Shown here piece after piece: positions 25,366 through 36,000 of a stretch of 64,000 nucleotides of DNA. Source of the DNA: Bordetella parapertussis (GTDB taxonomy: Bacteria > Acidobacteriota > Terriglobia > Bryobacterales > Bryobacteraceae); the NCBI GenBank assembly GCA_943328975.2, contig CALQCC020000004.1, positions 62,001 through 126,000 of the forward strand. The letters run 5' to 3'. Under the pieces are notes generated by a model that did not search any database, was not told where the DNA came from, and worked only from the letters and a program-made list of their open reading frames with translations. The position numbers and the translations under genes were made by a program. The first letter of the stretch is position 1. The number at the start of each line of letters is the position of its first letter.

Positions 25366-26370
25366 GTGTCCCATAAAGTTACCCTGATCCCCGGCGACGG
25401 AATCGGTCCCGAAGTGGCCGCCGCCGCCCGACGCGCTGTTGACGCAACCGGAGTGAAGATTGATTGGGAGGTAACCGAGCTCACGGGCGATATTATCGTC
25501 AAGACCGGCGGCCAAATCCCGCAGTACGTGCTTGATAGCATTGAGCGGACCTCGGTCGGCTTGAAGGGCCCCGTCACCACGCCCATCGGCGGAGGTTATA
25601 CCAGCGTCAATGTCGGCTTGCGAAAGAAGCTGGACTTGTTCGCCAACGTGCGCCCCGTGCATTCGTTGCCCGGCGTGGCCACGCGCTTCCAGGACGTGGT
25701 CATCGACATGGTCATCTTCCGCGAGAACACGGAAGACTTGTACGCCGGCCTGGAACATGAAGTGGTTAAGGACGTGGTCACTGGTTTGAAGGTGATCACG
25801 CGCACCGCGTCGATCCGGATCGCCGAATACGCATTCTTCTACGCCGCCGTGAACAATCGCCGCAAGGTCACCGCGATTCACAAGGCCAACATCATGAAGC
25901 TGGCCGATGGTTTGTTCTTGCGCTGCTGCCGCGAAGTGGCCGCCAAGTATCCGCAGATCCAATACACGGAAATGATCGTCGACAACGCGTCCATGCAGTT
26001 AGTGACGCGGCCGGAGCAGTTCGACGTGCTCCTGCTGCCGAACCTCTATGGCGACATCGTGAGCGATCTGGCCGCTGGCCTGGTCGGCGGCTTGGGCATT
26101 GTCCCAGGAGCCAACATGGGCGAGAAGTGCGCGATCTTTGAAGCGGTGCACGGCTCGGCTCCGGACATTGCGGGCAAGGGTCTCGCGAATCCTACGGCGA
26201 TGATGTTCTCTTCCGTGATGATGCTTCGGCATCTGAAGGAAGTGGCGGCGGCAGAAAAGCTGAAAGCAGCGGTGGAGAAGGTTTATACCGAAAAGAAGCA
26301 CACCACGCGTGACGTGGGCGGTAACTCTACCACGACGCAGTTTACCGACGCAGTCATCGCAGCTCTCTAA
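25366..26370 (+). CDS. NAD-type isocitrate dehydrogenase (isocitrate/isopropylmalate family)
   Basis: 334 residues. It begins VSHKVTLIPGDGIGPEV and carries the family motifs RENTEDLYAG (substrate arginine), NLYGDIVSDLAAGLVGG (catalytic Asp residues) and HGSAPDIAGKGLANPTA. These are as in mitochondrial-type NAD-dependent isocitrate dehydrogenase, which makes 2-oxoglutarate in the TCA cycle; an isopropylmalate or homoisocitrate role is less likely from the motif set. The start GTG at 25366 fits the family N-terminus, but AGGAGG ends only 1 nt before it, unusually close. TAGAAT at 25353-25358 would give a near-leaderless transcript. The open frame runs upstream to 25210 without similarity. The 3' end is 3 bp from the convergent kinase gene. 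Confidence 0.9.
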   Translation: MSHKVTLIPGDGIGPEVAAAARRAVDATGVKIDWEVTELTGDIIVKTGGQIPQYVLDSIERTSVGLKGPVTTPIGGGYTSVNVGLRKKLDLFANVRPVHSLPGVATRFQDVVIDMVIFRENTEDLYAGLEHEVVKDVVTGLKVITRTASIRIAEYAFFYAAVNNRRKVTAIHKANIMKLADGLFLRCCREVAAKYPQIQYTEMIVDNASMQLVTRPEQFDVLLLPNLYGDIVSDLAAGLVGGLGIVPGANMGEKCAIFEAVHGSAPDIAGKGLANPTAMMFSSVMMLRHLKEVAAAEKLKAAVEKVYTEKKHTTRDVGGNSTTTQFTDAVIAAL

Positions 26371-26373
26371 AGC

Positions 26374-28743
26374 CTAGGCCGGCGCGCCTAACAGCGCGTC
26401 GATCTTGGAAAACAGTTCTTCCGGCCGGATAGGCTTGGTGACGTAGCCATCCATCCCGGCATGCAGGCAGCGTTCGTGATCCCCCGCCATTGCATGGGCA
26501 GTCAACGCAATGATCGGAGTGTAGCGGCCCTCCACGCCTTCGGTGGAACGAATGATATGCGTGGCTTCCAGCCCGTCGAGCTCGGGCATCTGGACGTCCA
26601 TCAATATGATGTCGAAGACACTCTCCGCATGTGCCTGCACGGCCTGGCGTCCGTCTCCGGCAAGAGTCACTTGATGCCCGCGTTTCTGAAGTAACCGGAG
26701 CACCAGTCGCTGATTCACCGGGTTGTCTTCGGCCAACAATACCCGCAGGCCGGGCTGCGCGGGAGCGGCTTTCGATGCGAACGCGGGGACAGGCATGAGG
26801 CTCTTCCCCATGACGCTGAACATCGCACGCTGTAAGTCTCCGCGCGCGACCGGCTTTACCAAGTACCGATCCACTGTGGAATCTGCGGGACCCCGCAAAT
26901 CCACCGAACTCAGCATCACGATCGAGGTGTCCTCGCCGCTGAAATGACCGCGGATTTGCCGCGCGACTTCAAACCCATCTAGATCCGGCATGTGTGCGTC
27001 GAGTAGCACCAGGGGATACGGATGGCCGCTGCCCTCCGCATCCAGCATGGCCTGCAAAGCCAGCGCAGGATTCGATAGGACGGTTGGCGACAACCCCCAC
27101 CGTCGCAGCAATTCGTCGAGGATGCGGCAATTGATGGCATTGTCATCGACGACCAAGACGCGTAGACCTCGCAGACTCTCTAACTGCTCCTGTTCCGCGC
27201 TCGCCCGCCAGATTCCCGCTTCGTTGGGTCGCAGCGGAACCTCCATCGTAAAGAAGAAGCTCGCACCTTCCCCCGGATTGCTGATGACGTCCAATGAGCC
27301 GCCCATCATACGCACCAGTCTTTGGGAGATCGTCAAACCCAAACCTGTTCCGCCATACCGCCGCGTCGTGGAACCGTCCACTTGGCTGAATTCGTCAAAG
27401 ATGAGTTTTTGCTTCTCGAAAGGAATGCCGATTCCGGTATCGCTGACCACAACCCGGATCTGCGCGGCTCCGGCCGTCAACGCATTCAGTTGCACGTCCA
27501 CCAGCACGTGGCCGCGATCGGTGAACTTGATCGCGTTCCCCACCAGGTTCACCAGCACTTGCCGCAGACGGAACGGATCGGCCTGCACCACTTCCGGCAT
27601 GCAAGGATCGATGCGGCACAGCAACTCCAGCCCTTTTTGATGGGCCCGCAGCGCCATCGTCTTAACGGTTTCTTCAATCACGGAGCGGAGATCAATTCCC
27701 ACCGCTTCCAAAGTCAGTTTCCCGGATTCGATTTTCGAGAAGTCTAAAATGTCATTGATCACATCCAGCAAATGATGCGCGGAACTCCGCACGGTGCTCA
27801 GGTATTCCTGTTGTTCAGGAGAGAGCTCGGTATCGAGCGCGAGTTCCGTCATCCCGATCACGCCGTTCATCGGCGTGCGGATTTCATGACTCATGTTGGC
27901 CAGGAACTCACTCTTCAGCCGCGCTACTTCTTCGGCCTTTTCCTTGGCCAGTAGTAATTCGGCATTCGATTCCCGCAATTCCGCTGTGCGCTCGTGTACT
28001 TCGTTTTCCAGATTTGCGCGATGCTTCGCCAAGGCTCCATCATGCTCCTGGATCTGCGCCAACATCTGGTTGAACGCTTCGATCAGTTGCCCGGTTTCGT
28101 CATCCGATCCACACCGCGCGCGCAGTGAGTAATCGTGCCTCGACCAAACCTGGCGAACGACGTCCGACAAATGCAGGATGGGTGATGCAATACGGGCTTG
28201 CAGCCTGCCCGAAAGCAAAAACGCTACCAGACCGGAGGCGAATAGAACCAGTAGTGCGATCCAAGCGTACTTCAGCAGTTGGGCTCCCACGTCTGCTTGT
28301 GTGTCGGCCTGAATCGATATGGTGCCCAGGAGTTGTTGCCCAAACATCACCGGACGAAAGATGACTGCGAGTCCGTCGATCCAATAGACCCCGGACACGC
28401 GGGTCGGAAGGTTACAGACTTTCGGCTTCTGATCCGCTCGCGCGAAGGTCGCAAATATTCTTGCCTTCGCATCATACAGGCAGCCGGCAACGATGCGTGA
28501 ATCCGCCCGCAGCGTTTCTAGATTGGCTGCTGCCGATTCGTTGTCTTGAAAACTGAGCGGCGCGGCACTTCCCCATGCCACCACGTCCGCAACACCGACC
28601 AGTTCCTCGGCTTCCTGTTGCGGAATCACCGTCATCTCATAGGCGATGAAGCCGCCGAAACTCAACAGCGAGGCAGTGCCGGTAGCACCCAGTACCAACA
28701 GGCCCAACTTCAGTTTGATCGGTAGGTTGCGAAAGGAGCGCAT
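26374..28743 (-). CDS. Hybrid sensor histidine kinase (CHASE-like, HAMP, HisKA, HATPase, two receivers)
   Basis: 789 residues. Two membrane helices (about 11-36 and 158-178) flank a periplasmic domain of CHASE8-like character; a HAMP segment (180-235) and a coiled coil lead to the HisKA box [15 protein letters not shown] with His286. The ATPase domain has [22 protein letters not shown] and [11 protein letters not shown]. Two receiver domains follow: the first (about 531-650) has [11 protein letters not shown], and the second (about 670-785) has [10 protein letters not shown] and [11 protein letters not shown]. It belongs to a phosphorelay, but no histidine phosphotransfer protein is seen nearby. 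Its target is unknown. Confidence 0.95.
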   Translation of the reverse strand: MRSFRNLPIKLKLGLLVLGATGTASLLSFGGFIAYEMTVIPQQEAEELVGVADVVAWGSAAPLSFQDNESAAANLETLRADSRIVAGCLYDAKARIFATFARADQKPKVCNLPTRVSGVYWIDGLAVIFRPVMFGQQLLGTISIQADTQADVGAQLLKYAWIALLVLFASGLVAFLLSGRLQARIASPILHLSDVVRQVWSRHDYSLRARCGSDDETGQLIEAFNQMLAQIQEHDGALAKHRANLENEVHERTAELRESNAELLLAKEKAEEVARLKSEFLANMSHEIRTPMNGVIGMTELALDTELSPEQQEYLSTVRSSAHHLLDVINDILDFSKIESGKLTLEAVGIDLRSVIEETVKTMALRAHQKGLELLCRIDPCMPEVVQADPFRLRQVLVNLVGNAIKFTDRGHVLVDVQLNALTAGAAQIRVVVSDTGIGIPFEKQKLIFDEFSQVDGSTTRRYGGTGLGLTISQRLVRMMGGSLDVISNPGEGASFFFTMEVPLRPNEAGIWRASAEQEQLESLRGLRVLVVDDNAINCRILDELLRRWGLSPTVLSNPALALQAMLDAEGSGHPYPLVLLDAHMPDLDGFEVARQIRGHFSGEDTSIVMLSSVDLRGPADSTVDRYLVKPVARGDLQRAMFSVMGKSLMPVPAFASKAAPAQPGLRVLLAEDNPVNQRLVLRLLQKRGHQVTLAGDGRQAVQAHAESVFDIILMDVQMPELDGLEATHIIRSTEGVEGRYTPIIALTAHAMAGDHERCLHAGMDGYVTKPIRPEELFSKIDALLGAPA

Positions 28744-28803
28744 GAAGTGGAACCACTAAGGGCTCCACTTCACCGCATCGGCGTAGAACGGAATCTATTG
28801 AAC

Positions 28804-29904
<1,101 letters not shown>

Positions 29905-29947
29905 TCATGTTATTAACCCCAAGGATTCTGGAGGTCTGTCAATCTTT

Positions 29948-30346
29948 ATGAAAACCAAGTTAGCGATTTTTGCCACTGCGGCGGGTCTGCTGGTGCCGCT
30001 GGTGCCGGTAGCTGCCCATCACTCTTTCGCCGCTGAATATGATGCCAATAAGCCGGTGACCTTGAAAGGTACCGTAACGAAGGTCGAATGGACCAATCCG
30101 CACGCGCGTTTTTACGTCGACGTGAAGGATGCGAATGGCAAGGTTACGAATTGGAATTTAGAACTCGCCAGCCCGAACGTGTTGAAGCGCGCTGGCTGGA
30201 CCCGGACCGGCCTTAAGGAAGGCGATCAGGTTACGGTGGAGGGCTCGGCTGCAAAGGACGGGGCGAATATGGCTAACGCCCGGGCGGTAACGCTGGCGAA
30301 CGGCAAGCGCGTATTTGCAGGATCTTCAGGTGGGGACGGAAAGTAA
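29948..30346 (+). CDS. Secreted DUF6152-type beta protein
   Basis: 132 residues: a signal peptide (1 to about 23, ending PVAAHH) followed by an all-beta, OB-fold-like domain starting HHSFAAEYDANKPVTLKGTVTKVEWTNPHA. The HHSF start and the TKVEWTNPH motif are characteristic of the DUF6152 family, frequent in Acidobacteriota and Proteobacteria. Its role is unknown; an OB fold suggests ligand or oligosaccharide binding. GGAGG is 13 nt upstream. The gene is 4 bp from the following exported-protein gene, a pair that recurs in related genomes as far as I recall. Confidence 0.85.
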   Translation: MKTKLAIFATAAGLLVPLVPVAAHHSFAAEYDANKPVTLKGTVTKVEWTNPHARFYVDVKDANGKVTNWNLELASPNVLKRAGWTRTGLKEGDQVTVEGSAAKDGANMANARAVTLANGKRVFAGSSGGDGK

Positions 30347-30350
30347 GCAC

Positions 30351-31199
30351 ATGAACAAAAGATTGTTGAACTTAATCGTGCCCGCGGGCGCGGTGGTGGC
30401 GGCTTTGTTGCTGCTGCAGATGCCGGCCGAATCGCAATCTCCGGCGGGTAAGGCTGTCAAGGGGGATCCAACTGCCCCGGCGGGTGGTAGTACCAACGAG
30501 GATACACTCAAGGCCAAGGCGAAGGGCAAAGGCAAGGGCGGTCCGGCGGGTCCGATCCCTAAGACCTTCGACGGGAAGCTGGTGGATTTTTCGGGAATTT
30601 GGAACGGCGGCGGTCCGGTCGGCGATATCAAGCAGGGGCTGCCTCCTGGCGAGACCTTGCCTCTGTTGCCAGCGGCGAAGGCTCTGATGGAAAAGCGTCT
30701 ATCGCAGGACGATCCGGAAGCCAACTGTTTGCCGACCGGCGTGCCACGAATTGCTCCGTATCCGTGGCGGATCGTGCAGACCCCGACGCACGTGTTCTTC
30801 CTGTTTGAGGGAAATATTCACACCTATCGGCAGATTTTCATGGATGGCCGGAAATTCCCCAAGGATGAAGACATCGACCCGACCTGGTTCGGCTACTCGA
30901 TTGGTCGCATTGAGGGAAATACCTTGATCGTGGAAACCAAGGGTTACAACGACAAGTTCTGGTTCGACTTCCTCGGCACTCCACACACCGAATTGATGAC
31001 CACGGTGGAGCGCTACACGCGCACCGACTATGGCAACCTGACGGTGGAGACCACGATTACCGATCCGGGTGCGTATTCCAAGCCCTTCACCATCAAGTTC
31101 CAAGCTCAGCTGCGGCCGGGCGACGAATTGATGGAATACATCTGCCAGGAAAACAACCAGGACGTGAGTCATATTAAGGGTCCTGCGTCGCTGGAATAG
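30351..31199 (+). CDS. Secreted acidobacterial protein of unknown function
   Basis: 282 residues from the ATG at 30351 (an upstream in-frame ATG at 30315 overlaps the previous gene). A signal peptide (to about 29) precedes a low-complexity Lys/Gly/Pro stretch (KAKAKGKGKGG). The mature part has the pattern FSGIWNGGGP, NCLPTGVPRIAPYPWRIVQTP, FEGNIHTYRQIFMDGRKFP, WFGYSIGRIEGNTLIVETKG, which belongs to a family expanded in Acidobacteriota with many copies per genome. Predicted to be beta-rich. The start is 4 bp after the DUF6152 stop, so the two are translationally close. No enzymatic function can be assigned. It ends at a terminator. Confidence 0.8.
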   Translation: MNKRLLNLIVPAGAVVAALLLLQMPAESQSPAGKAVKGDPTAPAGGSTNEDTLKAKAKGKGKGGPAGPIPKTFDGKLVDFSGIWNGGGPVGDIKQGLPPGETLPLLPAAKALMEKRLSQDDPEANCLPTGVPRIAPYPWRIVQTPTHVFFLFEGNIHTYRQIFMDGRKFPKDEDIDPTWFGYSIGRIEGNTLIVETKGYNDKFWFDFLGTPHTELMTTVERYTRTDYGNLTVETTITDPGAYSKPFTIKFQAQLRPGDELMEYICQENNQDVSHIKGPASLE

Positions 31200-31222
31200 G
31201 TTGTACGGAACGTAGTATCGAG

Positions 31223-31255
31223 ACGGGGCGGCTTCGGCTGCCCCGTTTTTGTTTT
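31223..31255 (+). terminator. Rho-independent terminator upstream of fliD
   Basis: A 10-bp stem (ACGGGGCGGC, 31223-31232, with 31237-31246 and one G-U pair) closed by a TTCG tetraloop, followed by TTTTTGTTTT. It ends the transcript of the secreted-protein pair and isolates the flagellar genes from readthrough. Confidence 0.9.
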
Positions 31256-31275
31256 GGGAGCGGAAAAATCTGAGT

Positions 31276-31302
31276 TCAAGGCCGTCGGCGGTCTGACGAT
31301 AT
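31276..31302 (+). promoter_or_regulatory. Sigma-28 (FliA)-like promoter before fliD
   Basis: TCAA (31276-31279), a spacer of exactly 15 nt, then GACGATAT (31295-31302), compared with the FliA consensus TAAA-N15-GCCGATAA: 3 of 4 and 6 of 8 matches. The ATG of fliD is 17 nt downstream. The same TCAA-N15 form is found before the flagellin gene. Confidence 0.5.
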
Positions 31303-31319
31303 GTGGGACGAGGAAGAGT

Positions 31320-32663
31320 ATGAGTATATCCCCGCTCACCATTTCGGGCGTCAGCCAATTTTCGGCGGATTTCCAGTCCATCATGGACCGCGCTGTGAAG
31401 ATCGCCGCGTTGCCTCTGCAGGCCATGCAGAACCGCGACACGGACGCGTTGCAGAAGAAGGGGTTGCTCAGCAACCTATCTGCTGCGGCATCTGGATTCG
31501 GGGATAGTCTGAAGGCACTTGGGGACGTCGCTGGCCGTAAGGCGTTGGGGGCGACTAGTTCCAAGCCTTCGATAGTGAGCGTCGTCAATTCCGGGGCGTC
31601 GGCTGCGGCCACATACACGATTGACTCGGTGACGTCGATTTCCACGGCTGCGTCTGAGCGGTCGCTCATTGGGTATGCCGATTCGGCCTCCACACCGGTG
31701 GGAACCACGGGTGATTTTAAATTGGTAGTGGGCAGCAGCAACTTCACATTTACGTTGGCGAACAATACTTTGGTTGGTTTGCGCGATAAAATCAACGACT
31801 TGGGAGCGGGTGTCAGCGCGTCTATTCTCACAACTGGCGATGGAAACTATCTTTCGATTTCGGCTACAGCGACGGGGGCAACGGCATTACAACTGGTGAA
31901 CGATCCCGGCGGGGTGAATGCGAATCTATTGACGAACACCAATCAGGGGACCGACCTGGAGTTTCACCTGAACGGGATTCTGGTGAAGCAGTCGCAGAAC
32001 CTGGTGAACAGCGTAGTGCCGGGCCTGACGTTCACGGTGTTGGACAAAACCGATTCCGCTGTACAGTTACAGCTTTCGACCAAACGCACGGAACTCTCCA
32101 GCGCCTTGAGTGCATTCGTTTCCAACTTGAACGGATTGCGCGACGCAGTCACGGGGCAGACCGGGCCCGCCGCTGGTTTGTTGAGTGGCAACTTTCTGGT
32201 CCATCAACTGAGCAGCGAACTGCGCAACGTAGCCAGTTATCGAACCTCCACTGGATCGGTGAAGGGGCTTACGGATCTGGGCGTGACGTTCAACAATGCC
32301 GGCAAAGTCGAGTTCGATGTGGCGAAGTTTAATAGCTTGAACGAGACGCAAATTGCGGACGCTTTTACGTTCCTGGGTACGGCCTCCTCCGGGCTCGGCG
32401 GCTACTCGCGCAACTTCAAGCAGTTTACAGATCCGGTCAGCGGCCTGATCAAGCTGGAACAACAAGGTCTCGACCGTGTCGATCAAGCGTTGCAGAAGCA
32501 GATGGCGGCATTGACGGACCGGCTCGACGTGATGCAGCGCGGTCTGGCGTTGCGGCTGCAGAAGGCGGACTCGCTGTTGGCCGCGCTTGAAAGCCAGCAA
32601 AATACGGTCAAGGGCAGTCTACAAGGCCTGAGTCTGGTGCTCTACGGCAAGCAGCAAGGATAG
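31320..32663 (+). CDS. fliD: Flagellar filament cap protein FliD
   Basis: 447 residues. FliD caps the filament and guides flagellin insertion. The N-terminus (SISPLTISGVSQFSADFQSIMDRAV) and the C-terminal coiled coil (RVDQALQKQMAALTDRLDVMQRGLALRLQKADSLLAALE) match FliD; the middle has the strands of a flagellin hook-IN module (LVVGSSNFTFTL...LVGLRDKINDLGAG). The start at 31320 has AGGAAG upstream. A FliT-like gene follows 6 bp later. No other hook or basal-body genes are in the window, so this is a filament-only module. Confidence 0.92.
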   Translation: MSISPLTISGVSQFSADFQSIMDRAVKIAALPLQAMQNRDTDALQKKGLLSNLSAAASGFGDSLKALGDVAGRKALGATSSKPSIVSVVNSGASAAATYTIDSVTSISTAASERSLIGYADSASTPVGTTGDFKLVVGSSNFTFTLANNTLVGLRDKINDLGAGVSASILTTGDGNYLSISATATGATALQLVNDPGGVNANLLTNTNQGTDLEFHLNGILVKQSQNLVNSVVPGLTFTVLDKTDSAVQLQLSTKRTELSSALSAFVSNLNGLRDAVTGQTGPAAGLLSGNFLVHQLSSELRNVASYRTSTGSVKGLTDLGVTFNNAGKVEFDVAKFNSLNETQIADAFTFLGTASSGLGGYSRNFKQFTDPVSGLIKLEQQGLDRVDQALQKQMAALTDRLDVMQRGLALRLQKADSLLAALESQQNTVKGSLQGLSLVLYGKQQG

Positions 32664-32669
32664 CCCCGA

Positions 32670-32942
32670 ATGACGCTCGAGGAGGCAACGTTGGCGGCGC
32701 TTGAGGCTGCTCAAACGGGCGATCTAGAAGAACTCGGGCGGGCGTTGGAGGCTCGTCAAGCGGCGCTCGACAAAGTCGATTCCTCGATCACGTCGGGCAT
32801 CCTAGCGTCGGGAGAGATCACCGCCCACCTACTGCGCGAATTAATTCGAGATATACGCATGGAAACCTCCCGGCTGCGTCATATCGCGGACGGGCTCCGG
32901 CCAACCGCGACTCCTGCCTCTCACGTCGACTTCGTCGGCTAA
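32670..32942 (+). CDS. FliT-like flagellar export chaperone (by position)
   Basis: 90 residues, fully helical and charged, with no signal peptide. It fits the size and helical pattern of FliT/FlgN-type chaperones, which bind the FliD C-terminus before export, and its start is 6 bp after fliD as in fliD-fliT operons. Sequence identity to known FliT is too low to be sure. Conserved-looking pieces are ALEARQAALDKVD and LLRELIRDIRMETSRLRHIADGL. Confidence 0.6.
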   Translation: MTLEEATLAALEAAQTGDLEELGRALEARQAALDKVDSSITSGILASGEITAHLLRELIRDIRMETSRLRHIADGLRPTATPASHVDFVG

Positions 32943-32990
32943 GAAACCATCCCAACACCGCACAGCACAAACGTACCCAAAACAGTTTGA

Positions 32991-33026
32991 GCCACGCCAG
33001 CGATCCCGAAGGATCGCCAGCGTGGC
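32991..33026 (-). terminator. UUCG-capped hairpin after the flagellin gene
   Basis: On the minus strand the arms GCCACGCTGGCGATCC and GGATCGCTGGCGTGGC pair 13 of 16 positions around a 3x3 internal loop and are closed by TTCG, giving the very stable C(UUCG)G tetraloop. Only a modest T-rich stretch (TGTTTTGG) follows, so termination may be partial; it could also stabilise the flagellin mRNA. It also faces the fliD-fliT transcript. Confidence 0.75.
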
Positions 33027-33053
33027 CCGAGGCGGCTAAGGTCCCGAAGAGGA

Positions 33054-36000
33054 TTAGCCTCTGAGGAGTGAGAGTACCTGCTGCGGAGCCGAGTTGGCCT
33101 GGGCCAGGGCGGCAATACCGGCCTGGAGCAGGATCTGCGACTTGGTCAGGTTGGCCGATTCCGCAGCCAGATCCGCGTCGCGGATACGGCTCTCGGCGGC
33201 AGCTAGGTTGGTCAGTTGTGATTGCGCTAGGTTGATGGCGAAGGTGAACTGGTTCTGACCTCTGCCGACAACTGCTTGTGCGCGGCCAAGGATACCGACG
33301 GCATCCGCGACAGCGGCGACAGCAGACTGCGCGCTCGCCTCGTCGTTGATACTTGCGGTGGCCCCACCAGCGGCAACCGTCGCCGTAGCGGTGGTTCCCT
33401 GTGAGCCGAAGCCGGTTCCGTTGGCCGTGCTGCCCACGCTGACGCGGAAGGCAGACACAGTGCTCAGGAAGCGGATTTTTTCTGCGCCACCATCGTTGTC
33501 CTTGACTGCGACGATCTTTTGGAGCGTCTGGTTGTTGGACTGCTGTAAGGCAGTGTTGATAGTGGAGATAGCCTCGTCGATCGAGCGGCCACTACGCGAC
33601 GTAGCGTCGTTGCGGAGCGTGATCGTAGAGGACTGCTGGACCCCATTCGTGTCGTTGGCTGTCAGCGTGAGGGTTTGATCGTCGCTGCCGTAGGCGATCG
33701 GCGAGAAACTGAACGCCGAAGTCTGGCTGGAGCCACCGGCTTCGATGTCCGCAGCTACGGTCGGCGCGGCGCTATTCACATTGCCCGTGAAGGAAGCGCC
33801 TGCCACGCCGAAGCCGGTCTCGGCTTGAGACCCACTGTAGGTAGTAGCGGCCGTCAGGCCCAACTTCGTGTAGGCATCCGTTGCGCCCGCCACGAAGCTG
33901 ACCGAAGCAGCCTCGCCCGTCGCCGTGGAGGTGAACTTCACCTGTCCGTTGTCGGCCGTGACGGTAAGGCCGGTCGCCGCAGAGAAGTCCGCTGCGATCT
34001 GCGTGGCTGTGCGCGTACCAGCGGTCAGAGTAACCGTCTGCGTGGCGCCGCCGTCCACCGAGAGGTAGACTTTGTCGTCCACGCCGGCGCCGATCACAAA
34101 GCCTGCGGTGGCGGCGACACCTGCTGTGGTGCCGGCGGTTCCGCCCAAAGTGGCCAGAACGCCGTTGGACGAACCTTCCGCGATCTCAATTGAGGAGGCG
34201 CCGCCGGTGCTATTCGAAGTGATCTTCAGCACGCCGCCGACGACACTCGCGGTAGCGCCTGCCAGGCCGGGATCTGCGTTCAATTCTGCCGCGACGGAGT
34301 CCACCGTCCGGGCGCCACCTGCCGCCAAGGTGATGGTCGAGTAGGAGCCGGCACCGTCCACTTTGATACGGAAGTTGTCGTTGGTCCCGGAAACGATTGC
34401 GAAGGGACCAGCGCCACTGAGCGTGCGTTCGCCGGCCGTGGCGTAGGTCTGGTGTGTTTTGGATGAGACTACGGATGCCGCAGCAGAACTACCGCGCGAG
34501 TTCACGCGGAAGAAGCTGTCGACACCAGAGGCCGATTTGATGCTGACCTTGCCTGCCGCCGTAGTGCCGAAATCCGCCACCAGGCCAGCCGCTTGCAGCG
34601 TAGCGTCCGAGGCAATCGCCTGGTTCACGTACTGCGCGATGCTGGCACCAGAACGCGAGGTGCCCTTAACAGGACCCGCCGCCGCCAGACCGAGGATGGT
34701 GTTCGCCGTGCCCGTTTCGATCTGGACAGTGCCGCCCGCGCCCTTGGTGTTCGACTCAATTACGATGGCGTTGCCCACTACCTTGGCGGTGCCCTGAGCG
34801 GAGATGGCGGAGTTGATTTGATCGGCGATATCGTTTTTGCTGGACGCGCCGCTGGTGGTCAAAGATACCGTGAAGCTGGCACCATTGACCGCCAAGTTCA
34901 ACTTATTGTTGTTGGCCGTGATGGCAACCGTGGTGTTGGTATCGCTAGAGGTTACCGACGCTGCCGTCGCGTCGCCCGCCGTCAGGTCGACGGCGATCGA
35001 GTGCGTGCTGGAATCTCCGCCGTTGAGCGAGATTTCGAACGTGTTCGTTCCCACTGCGGTGGCGGAATCGTAGTTCGCCCCGCCGCTAATGGTGCTGTAG
35101 TCCACTGCCCCGTTGGCACCCGTCGCAAACGAACCGAAGCCTAACTTGTTCTGGACGTCACCGGTGACTTGGACGTTAAACGCCTGGCCAGAATCAGAGG
35201 TAAAGGTGAGTGTATTGCCCGCGCTAGAAGTGGTCAGCGAAATACCGGCCCCTTTTAGACCAGAATCCGCGCCCACCGCTTGATCGAGCGCAGCAATCGC
35301 CTGACTCACGGTGGAGGCACTGGTGACATCAATGGCAACGTCCACCGGAGCATCCAGACCCGCGCCTTGGAAACGGAACGAGATCGTACCCGCGCCTACA
35401 GTACCAAATGTGCTTGCGCCAGCAACAGTCTCAGTGGCAGCGGTCACACGCGTGCGCAAATCGGCACCAGTGGAGGCGCTGGCCGCTGTCGCCGCCGTGG
35501 CCGAGAGACCTAGATTCGTGGACAACGTGGTGGCGGTCAGATCGACGCTTGAGGTAGAGCTATTCCCCTTGCTCTTGAGCACGACCTGATTGCCTTCAAG
35601 GTATGCACTGGCAACATCGCTGAAAGCTGTGGTGGCGTTCAACTGCTTTACGATGTCGCCCTTGGAGGCAGTCGCGCTGGTGGTGCCCAAAGTGACGGTG
35701 AAAGCCGTGCCACCGTCTACGGCGAGAGTTAGCTGCGCCGCCGTACCGCCGCCGTTGGTGGCGATGGTGGCCGCCACGTCCGAACCGGTGAGTGTCGCAT
35801 TCTGCTCGAACTTGCCTAACAAAGCGCCTGCCAAACGATCGCCGGCTGCAACCTGAAAGGCAGCGGTCGGTGACGTGAAAGTCAGCTGCTGACGGCCATT
35901 AGAATCGGTGTTGATTCCGGCCGTGATGTTCGCATTCTTGAGCGCCGTCGCTTCCTGGGTGCCGCCGTTCGCCGCCGCCTGAATCGCTGCGTTTACCGCC

